In this document: piece by piece, positions 7,268 to 13,197 of the stretch
How positions within the stretch are numbered: the stretch's first letter is position 1
Layout of the letters: each line of letters opens with the position of its first letter
DNA from: JBLHKT01 sp043101615
GTDB lineage: Bacteria; Planctomycetota; Phycisphaerae; Phycisphaerales; UBA1924
NCBI GenBank assembly: GCA_043101615.1
Contig: JBICID010000014.1
Location: 1 to 16,288, forward strand
DNA: 16,288 nucleotides
Reading direction: 5' to 3'
Made by a program: the position numbers and the translations under genes
Notes under the pieces: model-generated
Databases searched by the model: none
What the model saw: only the letters and a program-made list of their open reading frames with translations
What the model was told of the DNA's origin: nothing

Positions 7268-7289
7268 CCCAACGTACCCCGCCCACCCC
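7268..7289 (-). other. G-quadruplex-type motif
   Basis: On the minus strand four G-runs (GGGG, GGG, GGGG, GGG) are separated by loops of 1, 1 and 6 bases. It lies about 90-110 bases upstream of the ATG at 7181, in the gap between the TMEM220-like gene and the Arg/Glu/Gly-rich protein gene. In DNA this GC-rich such motifs can arise by chance. Confidence 0.4.
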
Positions 7290-7367
7290 TATTGCCGCCC
7301 CCCCCACCGCACCCCCCGACCCCGCCGCACACCCCGCGACAGCCCGCCCAAGCGCCACAGGCCGCCC

Positions 7368-7757
7368 TCAGCCCTTCCTCAGGGCCGCCTTCGCGCCCCC
7401 CCTGGCCACCCGCCGGCTCAGGCGTGCCTGGTTGATCAGCGCACTCATCGACGCGATGACGATCAGCAGCCCCCCGAACTCGCGCTGCACCTCGCTGTTC
7501 AGATCCAGCCGCCCCACCGCCAACACGTCGTGGATCAGCAGCACGCCCCACAGCACGCTCCCCACCTCCAGCCCGAACGCCACCACCAGCACCCCCACAC
7601 GCGTCTTCACGCTCAGCCGCTCACGCACCCCCCACAGGGCGCACACACCCGCCCCGCCCCAGTACACCAGCACCCACAAAAACGAGTCCGGGTCGTTGAA
7701 CTGCACCGCGCCGGCCACCGCCAGCAACGCCGCGACCGCAAACCACACCCATCGCAT
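7368..7757 (-). CDS. TMEM220-family membrane protein
   Basis: A 129-residue protein with about four transmembrane helices (roughly 3-18, 26-43, 53-78 and 95-110). The marks of the TMEM220 family are present: VQFNDPDS at 18-25 followed by LWVLVYWGGA, and later EVQREFGGLLIV (89-100). The family occurs from bacteria to mammals and has no settled biochemical role that I know of. GGGAGGT precedes ATG 7757, and only one base separates it from the stop codon of the upstream acetyltransferase, so translation is probably coupled. A basic C-terminal tail (RLSRRVARGGAKAALRKG) should face the cytoplasm. Confidence 0.85.
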   Translation of the reverse strand: MRWVWFAVAALLAVAGAVQFNDPDSFLWVLVYWGGAGVCALWGVRERLSVKTRVGVLVVAFGLEVGSVLWGVLLIHDVLAVGRLDLNSEVQREFGGLLIVIASMSALINQARLSRRVARGGAKAALRKG

Positions 7758-7758
7758 G

Positions 7759-8265
7759 TCACACCTCCCGGTGCAGGACGAAGTGCACCTCGTCGAGGTG
7801 CTCCCCGTCGATCTTCATCGCCCCCGGCTCAACGCCCCACGACACGAACCCCAGGTCACGGTACACCGCCAGCGCCGCCGCCGCACGCGCCGAACAGCTC
7901 AACGCCACCTGGTCCACGCCCTCCCACCCCCACGCCACCGCCACCGCAGACTGCACCACACGATGCCCCAGCCCCTGCCCCCGCAGACGAGGCGTCGTGT
8001 ACACCCCCCACACGTTCGCCCGATGACGAGACTTGGCCCGCGGGCTCCGATACACCCCCGCCACGCTCACCAGCACACCACCACGCTCCACGCCCAGGAT
8101 CGCGTTCTCCGCCTCCGCCAGCCTCACCGCCAGCGTCTCCACGCCGTTCGCCAGATCGTCGTCCGGACTGCTCAGAAACGCCCACGGCGAGTCCTCCAGC
8201 ATCTCACGACGGATCGCCAGATACGCCCCCGCATCCTCCGGACCCAACCGACGCGGCGTCATCAT
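7759..8265 (-). CDS. GNAT-family N-acetyltransferase
   Basis: A 168-residue cytoplasmic enzyme expected to move an acetyl group from acetyl-CoA to an amine. The fold begins MTPRRLGPEDAGAYLAIR; the acetyl-CoA pyrophosphate-binding motif is VYTTPRLRGQGLGHRVV (88-104, RGQGLG core). The late AALAVYRDLGF (130-140) is the usual GNAT helix and strand before the C-terminus. The substrate cannot be read from sequence. ATG 8265 and ATG 8262 are adjacent. Upstream is TAGGAT five bases before 8265, which includes AGGA at six bases, so either a weak ribosome site or a -10 hexamer of a leaderless transcript is possible. It is the first gene of a coupled pair with the TMEM220-like gene. Confidence 0.88.
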   Translation of the reverse strand: MMTPRRLGPEDAGAYLAIRREMLEDSPWAFLSSPDDDLANGVETLAVRLAEAENAILGVERGGVLVSVAGVYRSPRAKSRHRANVWGVYTTPRLRGQGLGHRVVQSAVAVAWGWEGVDQVALSCSARAAAALAVYRDLGFVSWGVEPGAMKIDGEHLDEVHFVLHREV

Positions 8266-8270
8266 CACCA

Positions 8271-8276
8271 ATCCTA
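8271..8276 (-). promoter_or_regulatory. TANNNT -10-like hexamer before the GNAT gene
   Basis: TAGGAT on the minus strand ends five bases before ATG 8265. The spacing equals that seen at 12686-12691 and 8470-8475. The alternative reading is a weak AGGA ribosome site. Confidence 0.35.
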
Positions 8277-8325
8277 GCCCCCCCCACATTTCTCCCCGCG
8301 ATCCGGGTGCCCCGAGGTTGACGCA

Positions 8326-8337
8326 CCCGACGTCGGG
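8326..8337. promoter_or_regulatory. 12-base palindrome in a divergent promoter region
   Basis: CCCGACGTCGGG is a perfect palindrome, with partial extension on both sides (8323-8340). It lies between divergent genes starting at 8265 and 8481 and could be an operator. It shares the half-site CGCACCCGA with the palindrome at 169-186. Confidence 0.35.
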
Positions 8338-8357
8338 CGCTCTCCCCACATCTCCCA

Positions 8358-8384
8358 ACGAGCCCTTTGCGCAAACAAAGGGGC
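8358..8384. repeat. Diverged copy of the repeat core
   Basis: Aligned without gaps to the 27-base core at 5527-5553 and its relatives, 20 of 27 positions match the consensus, including ACGAGCCC at the start, GCGCAA in the middle and GGG near the end. CCCTTTG (8363-8369) pairs with CAAAGGG (8376-8382), so the stem is kept with different bases. It is the only core-like copy in a divergent rather than a 3' region. Confidence 0.4.
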
Positions 8385-8469
8385 CTGGTTTCTCACACAC
8401 CACCAAGCCCATCCGCTCGCGCAGCGGGCTCGCCGGTTACGAGCCGCCGATGTTGGCACACCCCACGAC

Positions 8470-8475
8470 TACCCT
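8470..8475 (+). promoter_or_regulatory. TANNNT -10-like hexamer before the O-methyltransferase gene
   Basis: TACCCT ends five bases before ATG 8481, and no purine-rich ribosome site precedes the start. The 11-base string TACCCTCCCCC recurs at 15603-15613 upstream of the lipoprotein gene. Confidence 0.4.
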
Positions 8476-8480
8476 CCCCC

Positions 8481-9143
8481 ATGAGCCGCGACACCACCCA
8501 CCTCGACGACGCCACCCTCGACTTCGTCCGTGCCTTCGGCTCCCCCGAGTCCCCCGCGCTCGAATCCCTCCGGAGCGAGACCGCCCGCCACCCCCGCGCC
8601 GAGATGCAGATCTCCAAGGAGCAGGGCCAGCTCTTCCGCCTCCTCGTCGCCGCCACCGGAGCCACCAAAGTCCTCGAGGCCGGCACGTTCACCGGCTACT
8701 CCTCCATGGTCTTCGCCGAGGCCGTGGGCCCCGACGGACGCGTCGTCACGGTCGATAGCGACCCCGACATCCAGGCCCTCGCCCGCGACCGCGCCGCGAG
8801 CGCCGGCCTCGCCGGCCGCATCGACTACCTCACCGACGACGGCATCGCCGGCTTCGAGTCCCTCCTCCCCGAGCACGAGGGCTCCTTCGACCTCGCCTTC
8901 CTCGACGCCGACAAGCACCGCATGCCCCGCTACTGCGAGCTCTGCTGCCGCCTGCTCCGCCCCGGCGGCCTCGTCCTGATCGACAACGTCTTCCGAGACG
9001 GACGCATCGCCGACCCCGCCCACGCCGACGACGACGGCGTCCGCGCCATGTGGGCCGTCAAGGCCTGGCTCGAATCCCACGCCCCAACCCGCGCCCTCAT
9101 CCCCGTCTCCGACGGCGTCGGCGCCTTCGTCGTCCCAAACTAA
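8481..9143 (+). CDS. SAM-dependent O-methyltransferase (CCoAOMT-like)
   Basis: A 220-residue class I methyltransferase of O-methyltransferase family 3, the caffeoyl-CoA/catechol type. SAM-binding motif I is VLEAGTFTGYSS (64-75); the acidic end of strand 2 is VTVDSDP (89-95). LAFLDADKHR (138-147) and LVLIDNV (164-170) supply the Asp/Asn residues that hold the divalent metal in this family, and LLRPGG (158-163) is the usual late motif. The physiological acceptor is unknown. ATG 8481 has no ribosome site, but TACCCT five bases upstream suggests a leaderless transcript; an in-frame start at 8367 would add 38 residues unlike the family. It diverges from the GNAT gene and is followed by repeat R3. 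Confidence 0.9.
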   Translation: MSRDTTHLDDATLDFVRAFGSPESPALESLRSETARHPRAEMQISKEQGQLFRLLVAATGATKVLEAGTFTGYSSMVFAEAVGPDGRVVTVDSDPDIQALARDRAASAGLAGRIDYLTDDGIAGFESLLPEHEGSFDLAFLDADKHRMPRYCELCCRLLRPGGLVLIDNVFRDGRIADPAHADDDGVRAMWAVKAWLESHAPTRALIPVSDGVGAFVVPN

Positions 9144-9155
9144 AAAACACCACAC

Positions 9156-9307
9156 ACGAGCCCGAGCGCAAGCGACGGGACCGCGCCACCCCCCACGCAC
9201 GCCCATTTCACCCTCCGCTCGCGCAAAGGGCACACCCCCTTCCCCCCCACCGGGGGAGAAGGTGTCCGCGAAGCGGACGGATGAGGGGGTTCACGGCAGA
9301 GCCGTGA
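9156..9307. repeat. Composite dispersed repeat, copy R3
   Basis: Modules: the core (9156-9181); an unconserved spacer; a hairpin of CCTTC+CCCCC against GGGGG+GAAGG (about 9238-9262); a GTCCGC/GCGGAC stem with GAA loop (9264-9278); GGATGAGGGGG; and a TCACGGC/GCCGTGA stem with AGA loop (9291-9307). It fills the gap between the convergent genes ending at 9143 and 9320 and may serve both as transcription end. Confidence 0.8.
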
Positions 9308-9319
9308 GACACACCCCAC

Positions 9320-9727
9320 TCAATCGATAATGTCCAACAACTCCTTCAGCCAAGACCGCCGCTTGTACGGGCGCCCCCACTTGTCGTACTTCCACTTCGG
9401 GTCACGCTGCTCCGGCGGCACGTACCCCGGCGGCGGCGACCCGGCGTGCCCCCCCTGCTCGAGCACCATCCGCTGTCCCGCCGGCATCCCGCCCCCGCGC
9501 CCCAGCACCTCCGGCGGCACCTCGTCGTCGCGCTCCGAACGGTCGATGATCTTGTCCAGCTCCCCCCGGTCCAGCCAGATCCCGCGACACTTGGGGCAGT
9601 AATCGATCTCCACACCCTGCCGCTCGGCGATCTTCAGCTCCGCCGTGCGGCACACCGGGCACATCATCCCGACCGGCGCCGGACCGCGCTCACCCATCCC
9701 GAAACTCGACGGCGTCAGTCCACCCAT
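9320..9727 (-). CDS. zf-TFIIB zinc-ribbon protein
   Basis: A 135-residue protein with one zf-TFIIB domain at about 22-62: MCPVC (22-26), YCPKCRGIWLDRGELDKII (43-61), with C23, C26, C44 and C47 as zinc ligands. The WLDRGEL signature after the second pair is typical of this family, whose function in bacteria is not established. Residues 75-110 are a Gly/Pro-rich linker, and the C-terminus (KWKYDKWGRPYKRRSWLKELLDIID) is basic and aromatic. ATG 9727 lies three bases after the stop codon of the upstream DUF1801 gene and has AAGGGG before it, which favours this start over Met11 or Met21 and suggests coupled translation. Confidence 0.85.
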   Translation of the reverse strand: MGGLTPSSFGMGERGPAPVGMMCPVCRTAELKIAERQGVEIDYCPKCRGIWLDRGELDKIIDRSERDDEVPPEVLGRGGGMPAGQRMVLEQGGHAGSPPPGYVPPEQRDPKWKYDKWGRPYKRRSWLKELLDIID

Positions 9728-9730
9728 CGC

Positions 9731-10375
9731 TCACCCCTTCTTCGACGAATTCGTGCCCGCCGACTTCTTCGCGGTCTTCTTCGATGCGCTCTTCTTGACG
9801 GTCCTCCCGGACGACGCCTTCTTCGCAGCGCCCTGCTTGCCCGTCTTCTTGCCCGCAGCCTTCGCCGCTGTCTTGGCGATCTTCTTCGTCTCTTTCTTCG
9901 ACTCCTTCTTCCTGCTCCACTGCCCGCTCGACTGCGCCCCCTCGTACGCCTTCAGAAACTTCTTCACCGTCACACGCTTGAACACCCTCGCCACCACGTC
10001 CAGCGGCACGTCCTCGAGCCTCTTCACCCGCACGCAGCTCGCACCCATGTCCAGCCGCTTGCCCGTCGCCTTCCACGCCTCCACGAACCAGTCCTTCTCC
10101 GCCGGATCCGTGTACGTGCAGAACAGGTACAGCCCGATGTGGTTCTTCTGGCTCGCCACGCTCGCGAACGGCACCGGCTCCGACGGCGTGCAGTGGTACC
10201 CCGCCGGGTACACCGCGTGCGGCACGTACCACGCCGGCATCCCGTACTGCATCCCGTGCTCCAGCGCCGGGTCACGAGTCTGCTCGACAACCTCGATGAT
10301 CGCCTCGAGCGCAGCCTTCCGGTCGGCCGGCAACGCTTCCAGGTACTGCTTCACGGTGGTGGGTTTCGTCGCCAT
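9731..10375 (-). CDS. DUF1801-domain protein with lysine-rich H1-like tail
   Basis: A 214-residue protein. Residues 1-145 match the DUF1801 (YdhG-like) layout: VKQYLEALPADRKAALEAI near the start, GMQYGMPAWYV (41-51), a SQKNHIGLYLF strand (75-85) and a GASCVRVKRLEDVPLDVVARV segment (111-131). The domain is small and of uncertain function. From about residue 154 to the end there is a 61-residue tail with 21 Lys plus Ala, Ser, Thr and Gly, arranged as KK pairs, like histone H1 tails and bacterial H1-like proteins. The tail should bind DNA or RNA non-specifically. No ribosome site precedes ATG 10375; TAGACT lies six bases upstream. The next gene follows after three bases. Confidence 0.85.
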   Translation of the reverse strand: MATKPTTVKQYLEALPADRKAALEAIIEVVEQTRDPALEHGMQYGMPAWYVPHAVYPAGYHCTPSEPVPFASVASQKNHIGLYLFCTYTDPAEKDWFVEAWKATGKRLDMGASCVRVKRLEDVPLDVVARVFKRVTVKKFLKAYEGAQSSGQWSRKKESKKETKKIAKTAAKAAGKKTGKQGAAKKASSGRTVKKSASKKTAKKSAGTNSSKKG

Positions 10376-10381
10376 GCCCGC

Positions 10382-10387
10382 AGTCTA
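10382..10387 (-). promoter_or_regulatory. TANNNT -10-like hexamer before the DUF1801 gene
   Basis: TAGACT on the minus strand ends six bases before ATG 10375, where no Shine-Dalgarno site is visible. No -35 match was found at 17 bases. Confidence 0.4.
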
Positions 10388-10434
10388 CAGGCCCCGGAGC
10401 CACCCACGCCCGATTTTCACCATCCGCACGCACC

Positions 10435-11313
10435 TCACCCGGACCTCCCCTCCGGCGGCACCACGTCGAACCCGATCCGGCCGTCCGCGCGCGGCGTCGC
10501 CTGCTTGAACACCACTCGCCACTCCCCCTCCGGCGTCTCGAACCGCACCGTCCCGCCAAGATTGAACCGCTCCGCCCGCGTGCCCGTGTTGATGTAGATG
10601 TCGTCGAACCTGTTGGTGTACGCGGGGCGCACGTACGTGAACACGTTCCCGTGCTTCCCGATCGTGATCCCCTCGCCCGGCCCGAGCCACACGTCCGCCC
10701 CGCTGGCAGATCCGGTCCTGCTCAGCGAGTCAGCCTTCAGACGCTCGATCTCGGTGCGTGCCCCGCGCAGCTCGTCCGCCGTGCGAGCCGCCAGACGCTG
10801 CTGCTCCGCGACCAGCGCCTCGATCTCGCCGACGATCGCGGACGTCTCGCCCGCATCCCCCGCGCCCTTCAACGCGTCCAGCTTCGCCTCCAATTGCGTG
10901 AACCCCTCGGTCTGACGCGCGATCAGCGTGTCGATCCCCGGGCCCAGCACCCCGGTGCTGTCCACAGCCGCCTCCACCGCCAGCCCCAGCAACGCCCCCA
11001 GGATCACCGCCGCGATCTTGCCCACCGGGTGCGCCATCGCCCTCCGGGCCAGCTTCTTCACCACGGAGGGCGGCGCCTCCTCCCCCCCGTCCCCAGCCCC
11101 CGCCCCCGAACCAGACCCGGGACCGGAACCGGTTTGTTCCCCGGACCCAGCCCCGGAGACGGCCTCGGCATCGGGCACACCCTCGCGTCGTGCACTCGGC
11201 GCAGCCGGGGTCGCACCACGATCGACTGAACTCGCACCCTCAGTCCCGGTCCCCTCGGTCGCTGAGTCTTCCGGGCCGGGCTCGGGCCTCGCCGATTCGT
11301 TGGGTTCGCTCAT
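10435..11313 (-). CDS. Membrane-anchored coiled-coil protein of unknown function
   Basis: A 292-residue protein in four parts. Residues 1-82 are disordered and rich in Gly, Ser, Glu, Ala and Pro. A transmembrane helix spans about 98-117 (VGKIAAVILGALLGLAVEAA), with basic residues before it. Residues 125-198 are heptad-like, probably coiled coil (LEAKLDALKG ... ELRGARTEIERLKAD). Residues 206-290 look like a compact β-rich domain (VWLGPGEGITIGKHGNVFTYV, then TVRFETPEGEWRVVFKQA). I recognise no family. ATG 11313 is preferred to the GTG at 11319 two codons earlier; AGG lies five bases before it, and TATTTT at 11322-11327 could be a -10 box. It lies 41 bases after fabH and 59 before the DUF1801 gene, all on one strand. 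Confidence 0.72.
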   Translation of the reverse strand: MSEPNESARPEPGPEDSATEGTGTEGASSVDRGATPAAPSARREGVPDAEAVSGAGSGEQTGSGPGSGSGAGAGDGGEEAPPSVVKKLARRAMAHPVGKIAAVILGALLGLAVEAAVDSTGVLGPGIDTLIARQTEGFTQLEAKLDALKGAGDAGETSAIVGEIEALVAEQQRLAARTADELRGARTEIERLKADSLSRTGSASGADVWLGPGEGITIGKHGNVFTYVRPAYTNRFDDIYINTGTRAERFNLGGTVRFETPEGEWRVVFKQATPRADGRIGFDVVPPEGRSG

Positions 11314-11321
11314 GGGCACCT

Positions 11322-11327
11322 AAAATA
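11322..11327 (-). promoter_or_regulatory. -10-like hexamer before the coiled-coil gene
   Basis: TATTTT on the minus strand lies eight bases before ATG 11313, the most A/T-rich spot nearby. If used, the transcript would begin at or within a few bases of the start codon. Confidence 0.35.
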
Positions 11328-11354
11328 GCCGAACCCGCCCCCCCGCGGAAGCCC

Positions 11355-12458
11355 TCAGCCCTCCACCCGCAGAATCTGGCACGCCCACGTCAGCCCCGCC
11401 CCGAACGCCAGCAGCATCACCAGCTCGCCCGGCTCGAACCCACGCTCCTCACGCACGTGCGTCAGCGCGATCGGCAGGCTCGCCGCCGACGTGTTCCCCG
11501 TCTCCGCCATGTCCAGCACCACCCGGGACGGCTCCACCCCGAGCTGCTCCCCCACCGCCTGGATGATCCGCGCGTTCGCCTGGTGCGGGATCACGCACGC
11601 GATCTGCTCCGCCCGAAGCCCCGTCACACGCAGCCCCTCCTCCGCCGCCTCCACCATCCGACGCACCGCCTGCCGGAACACACGCTGCCCGTCGAGCTGC
11701 AGGTAGTGCCCGCTCCCGCCCACCGTCTTGGCCGACGCCGGCGTGCGGCTGCCCCCGGCCGGGATCGTGATCAGGTCGCGCTCCGCGCCGTCCGAGCCCA
11801 CCCCCGAGTAGATCACACGCATCGTCCCCTCGCGCGACACCACGCACGCCCCGGCCCCGTCCCCGAACAGCACGCACGTGCGACGGTCCGTGTAGTCCGT
11901 CACCCGCGTCAGCGTGTCCGCGCCGATCACCAGCACCCGCTCGGCCGATCCCGCCCGCACCAGCGCCTCGGCCGTGTGCAGCGCGTACAGGAACCCCGTG
12001 CACCCCGCGTTCAGGTCCATCGCCGACGCACGCGTCGCCCCCAGCGTCTCCTGCACCACGCACGCCGAGGCCGGCACCGGCATGTCCGGCGTCGCCGTCG
12101 CCACGATCACCATGTCCAGCGTCTCGGGCGCCACCCCAGCGTCCGCCAGCGCCAGACGGGCCGCACGCGTCGCCAGGTCGCTCGTCGCGTCCATCGAGTC
12201 CGCCCGGTGGCGGCTCTTGATCCCCGTCCGCGACACGATCCACTCCTCGTTCGTGTCCACCATCCGCGACAGGTCCGCGTTCGTGATCGTCTCGTTGGGC
12301 AGGTAGCACCCGATGCCCGCGATCGCCGCGGTCGCCCCGGGTCCGGTCTCGCGCGCGTGGTACGCGCGGGGCTCCACCGAAACCGCAACGCCCGCGCCCT
12401 CCCCCAGCATCGCCCCCGCCCCGTTCGGGGCCGTCCCTGTCGCACCCGTGTCGGTCAT
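11355..12458 (-). CDS. fabH: β-ketoacyl-ACP synthase III
   Basis: A 367-residue cytoplasmic condensing enzyme that starts fatty-acid synthesis by joining an acyl-CoA (acetyl-CoA in most bacteria) to malonyl-ACP. The thiolase-fold triad is complete: C153 in DLNAGCTGFLYAL, H292 in IPHQANARII and N322 in GNTSAASLP. GIGCYLPNETITNADL and DTNEEWIVSRTGI near the start are family hallmarks, with W73 matching the CoA-stacking Trp. It is longer than E. coli FabH (317 residues) because of about 42 extra N-terminal residues of Gly/Ala/Thr-rich sequence. ATG 12458 is chosen for GAGGG seven bases upstream; ATG 12488 is possible. No other fab gene is adjacent; downstream genes on the strand are of unknown function. 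Confidence 0.95.
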   Translation of the reverse strand: MTDTGATGTAPNGAGAMLGEGAGVAVSVEPRAYHARETGPGATAAIAGIGCYLPNETITNADLSRMVDTNEEWIVSRTGIKSRHRADSMDATSDLATRAARLALADAGVAPETLDMVIVATATPDMPVPASACVVQETLGATRASAMDLNAGCTGFLYALHTAEALVRAGSAERVLVIGADTLTRVTDYTDRRTCVLFGDGAGACVVSREGTMRVIYSGVGSDGAERDLITIPAGGSRTPASAKTVGGSGHYLQLDGQRVFRQAVRRMVEAAEEGLRVTGLRAEQIACVIPHQANARIIQAVGEQLGVEPSRVVLDMAETGNTSAASLPIALTHVREERGFEPGELVMLLAFGAGLTWACQILRVEG

Positions 12459-12529
12459 GTCGACGCCCTCGTCTCCTGCAACCGGCATCCAGCAGTCCCG
12501 GTGTGTGCTGACGCACGCACGTCAGAACC

Positions 12530-12535
12530 ATTCTA
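12530..12535 (-). promoter_or_regulatory. Probable -10 box of the fabH promoter
   Basis: TAGAAT on the minus strand, one base from the TATAAT consensus, about 71 bases before ATG 12458. No convincing -35 box was found. This would give a leader of about 65 bases. Confidence 0.45.
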
Positions 12536-12613
12536 TAGGCCCGATCCTCGCCGCGAAAATCCTCCACACACCCGCGCCCAGGACGCCCCGGTCCGCACGA
12601 CGCACGCGGCCCA

Positions 12614-12642
12614 GCCGTACCCGCCCCGGCCGTACCCGCCCC
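12614..12642. repeat. Short direct repeat in a divergent intergenic region
   Basis: GCCGTACCCGCCCC occurs at 12614-12627 and again at 12629-12642, a period of 15 bases. It lies between the promoters of fabH (-) and the gene at 12697 (+). It could be a repeated binding site or simple slippage. Confidence 0.5.
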
Positions 12643-12685
12643 GAACGCCCCGCCACACCCCCGACGCTTCCACGCCCCCCCACAC

Positions 12686-12691
12686 TATCAT
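12686..12691 (+). promoter_or_regulatory. -10 box of a probable leaderless gene
   Basis: TATCAT matches TATAAT at five of six positions and ends five bases before ATG 12697. Initiation six to seven bases downstream would fall on the ATG itself. No ribosome site is present in the C-rich sequence before it. Confidence 0.55.
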
Positions 12692-12696
12692 CACCC

Positions 12697-13179
12697 ATGG
12701 ACTGGGTGCAGCACGTCATCGCGCTCACGTCCGCCGTCATCGGCGGCATGCTCGTCATCCTCAGCGAACGCCTCGCCCGCCGGGAGGACGCCAGGGAGCG
12801 ACGCTCCGAGACCATCGTCTCGCTCTACACCGAGTTCTTCGTCTGCTTCCAGATGGCACTGCACCACAACGAGTCCTACTGGGCCGACCTCCGCGCCGAC
12901 AGCGCCGCCGCCGAGGGCGAGAAGTCGCGCGAGTCCAGGCTCGCCGCCGAGACCGCCCTACGCGAGGCCGCCTGGAGACTCCTCCTCAGAGAACGCGACG
13001 ACGAGCAGCAGGCCCGCATCGAGTCGCTCGCACGCGCCTTCGACGAGGAGAACGAGGACATCAGAGATCCCGAGACCGTCGCAGCCGAGTATCCCCGCAC
13101 AGCCGAACGCCTCCGCACAGAGATCCGCGAGATCGTCGACCGCATGCAGGACATCCACCGCCAGCAGCTCGACCTCTGA
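12697..13179 (+). CDS. Small membrane-anchored coiled-coil protein
   Basis: A 160-residue protein of unknown function. One N-terminal transmembrane helix (about 5-23, HVIALTSAVIGGMLVIL) is followed by a long, highly charged helical region: RLARREDARERR (25-36), a short less polar stretch with FFVCFQMALHHNESYW (47-62), then about 90 residues of Arg/Glu-rich sequence compatible with coiled coil. No enzyme motif is visible. ATG 12697 is the only start that leaves the helix at the very N-terminus, and it sits directly after a -10-like box. The gene runs convergent to the HAF-repeat gene with 18 bases between their stop codons. Confidence 0.7.
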   Translation: MDWVQHVIALTSAVIGGMLVILSERLARREDARERRSETIVSLYTEFFVCFQMALHHNESYWADLRADSAAAEGEKSRESRLAAETALREAAWRLLLRERDDEQQARIESLARAFDEENEDIRDPETVAAEYPRTAERLRTEIREIVDRMQDIHRQQLDL

Positions 13180-13197
13180 CACCACCGATCCCGCCCC

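Noticed and set aside
5643..8321. An 892-codon plus-strand open frame
   Set aside because: Shadow of three real minus-strand genes (5814-7181, 7368-7757, 7759-8265); composition is low-complexity Pro/Ala/Arg without motifs, and it starts within repeat-bearing intergenic DNA.
12488..12567. An alternative upstream start for a minus-strand protein overlapping fabH
   Set aside because: The frame gives a Gly/Arg/Asp-rich product without motifs that shadows fabH.
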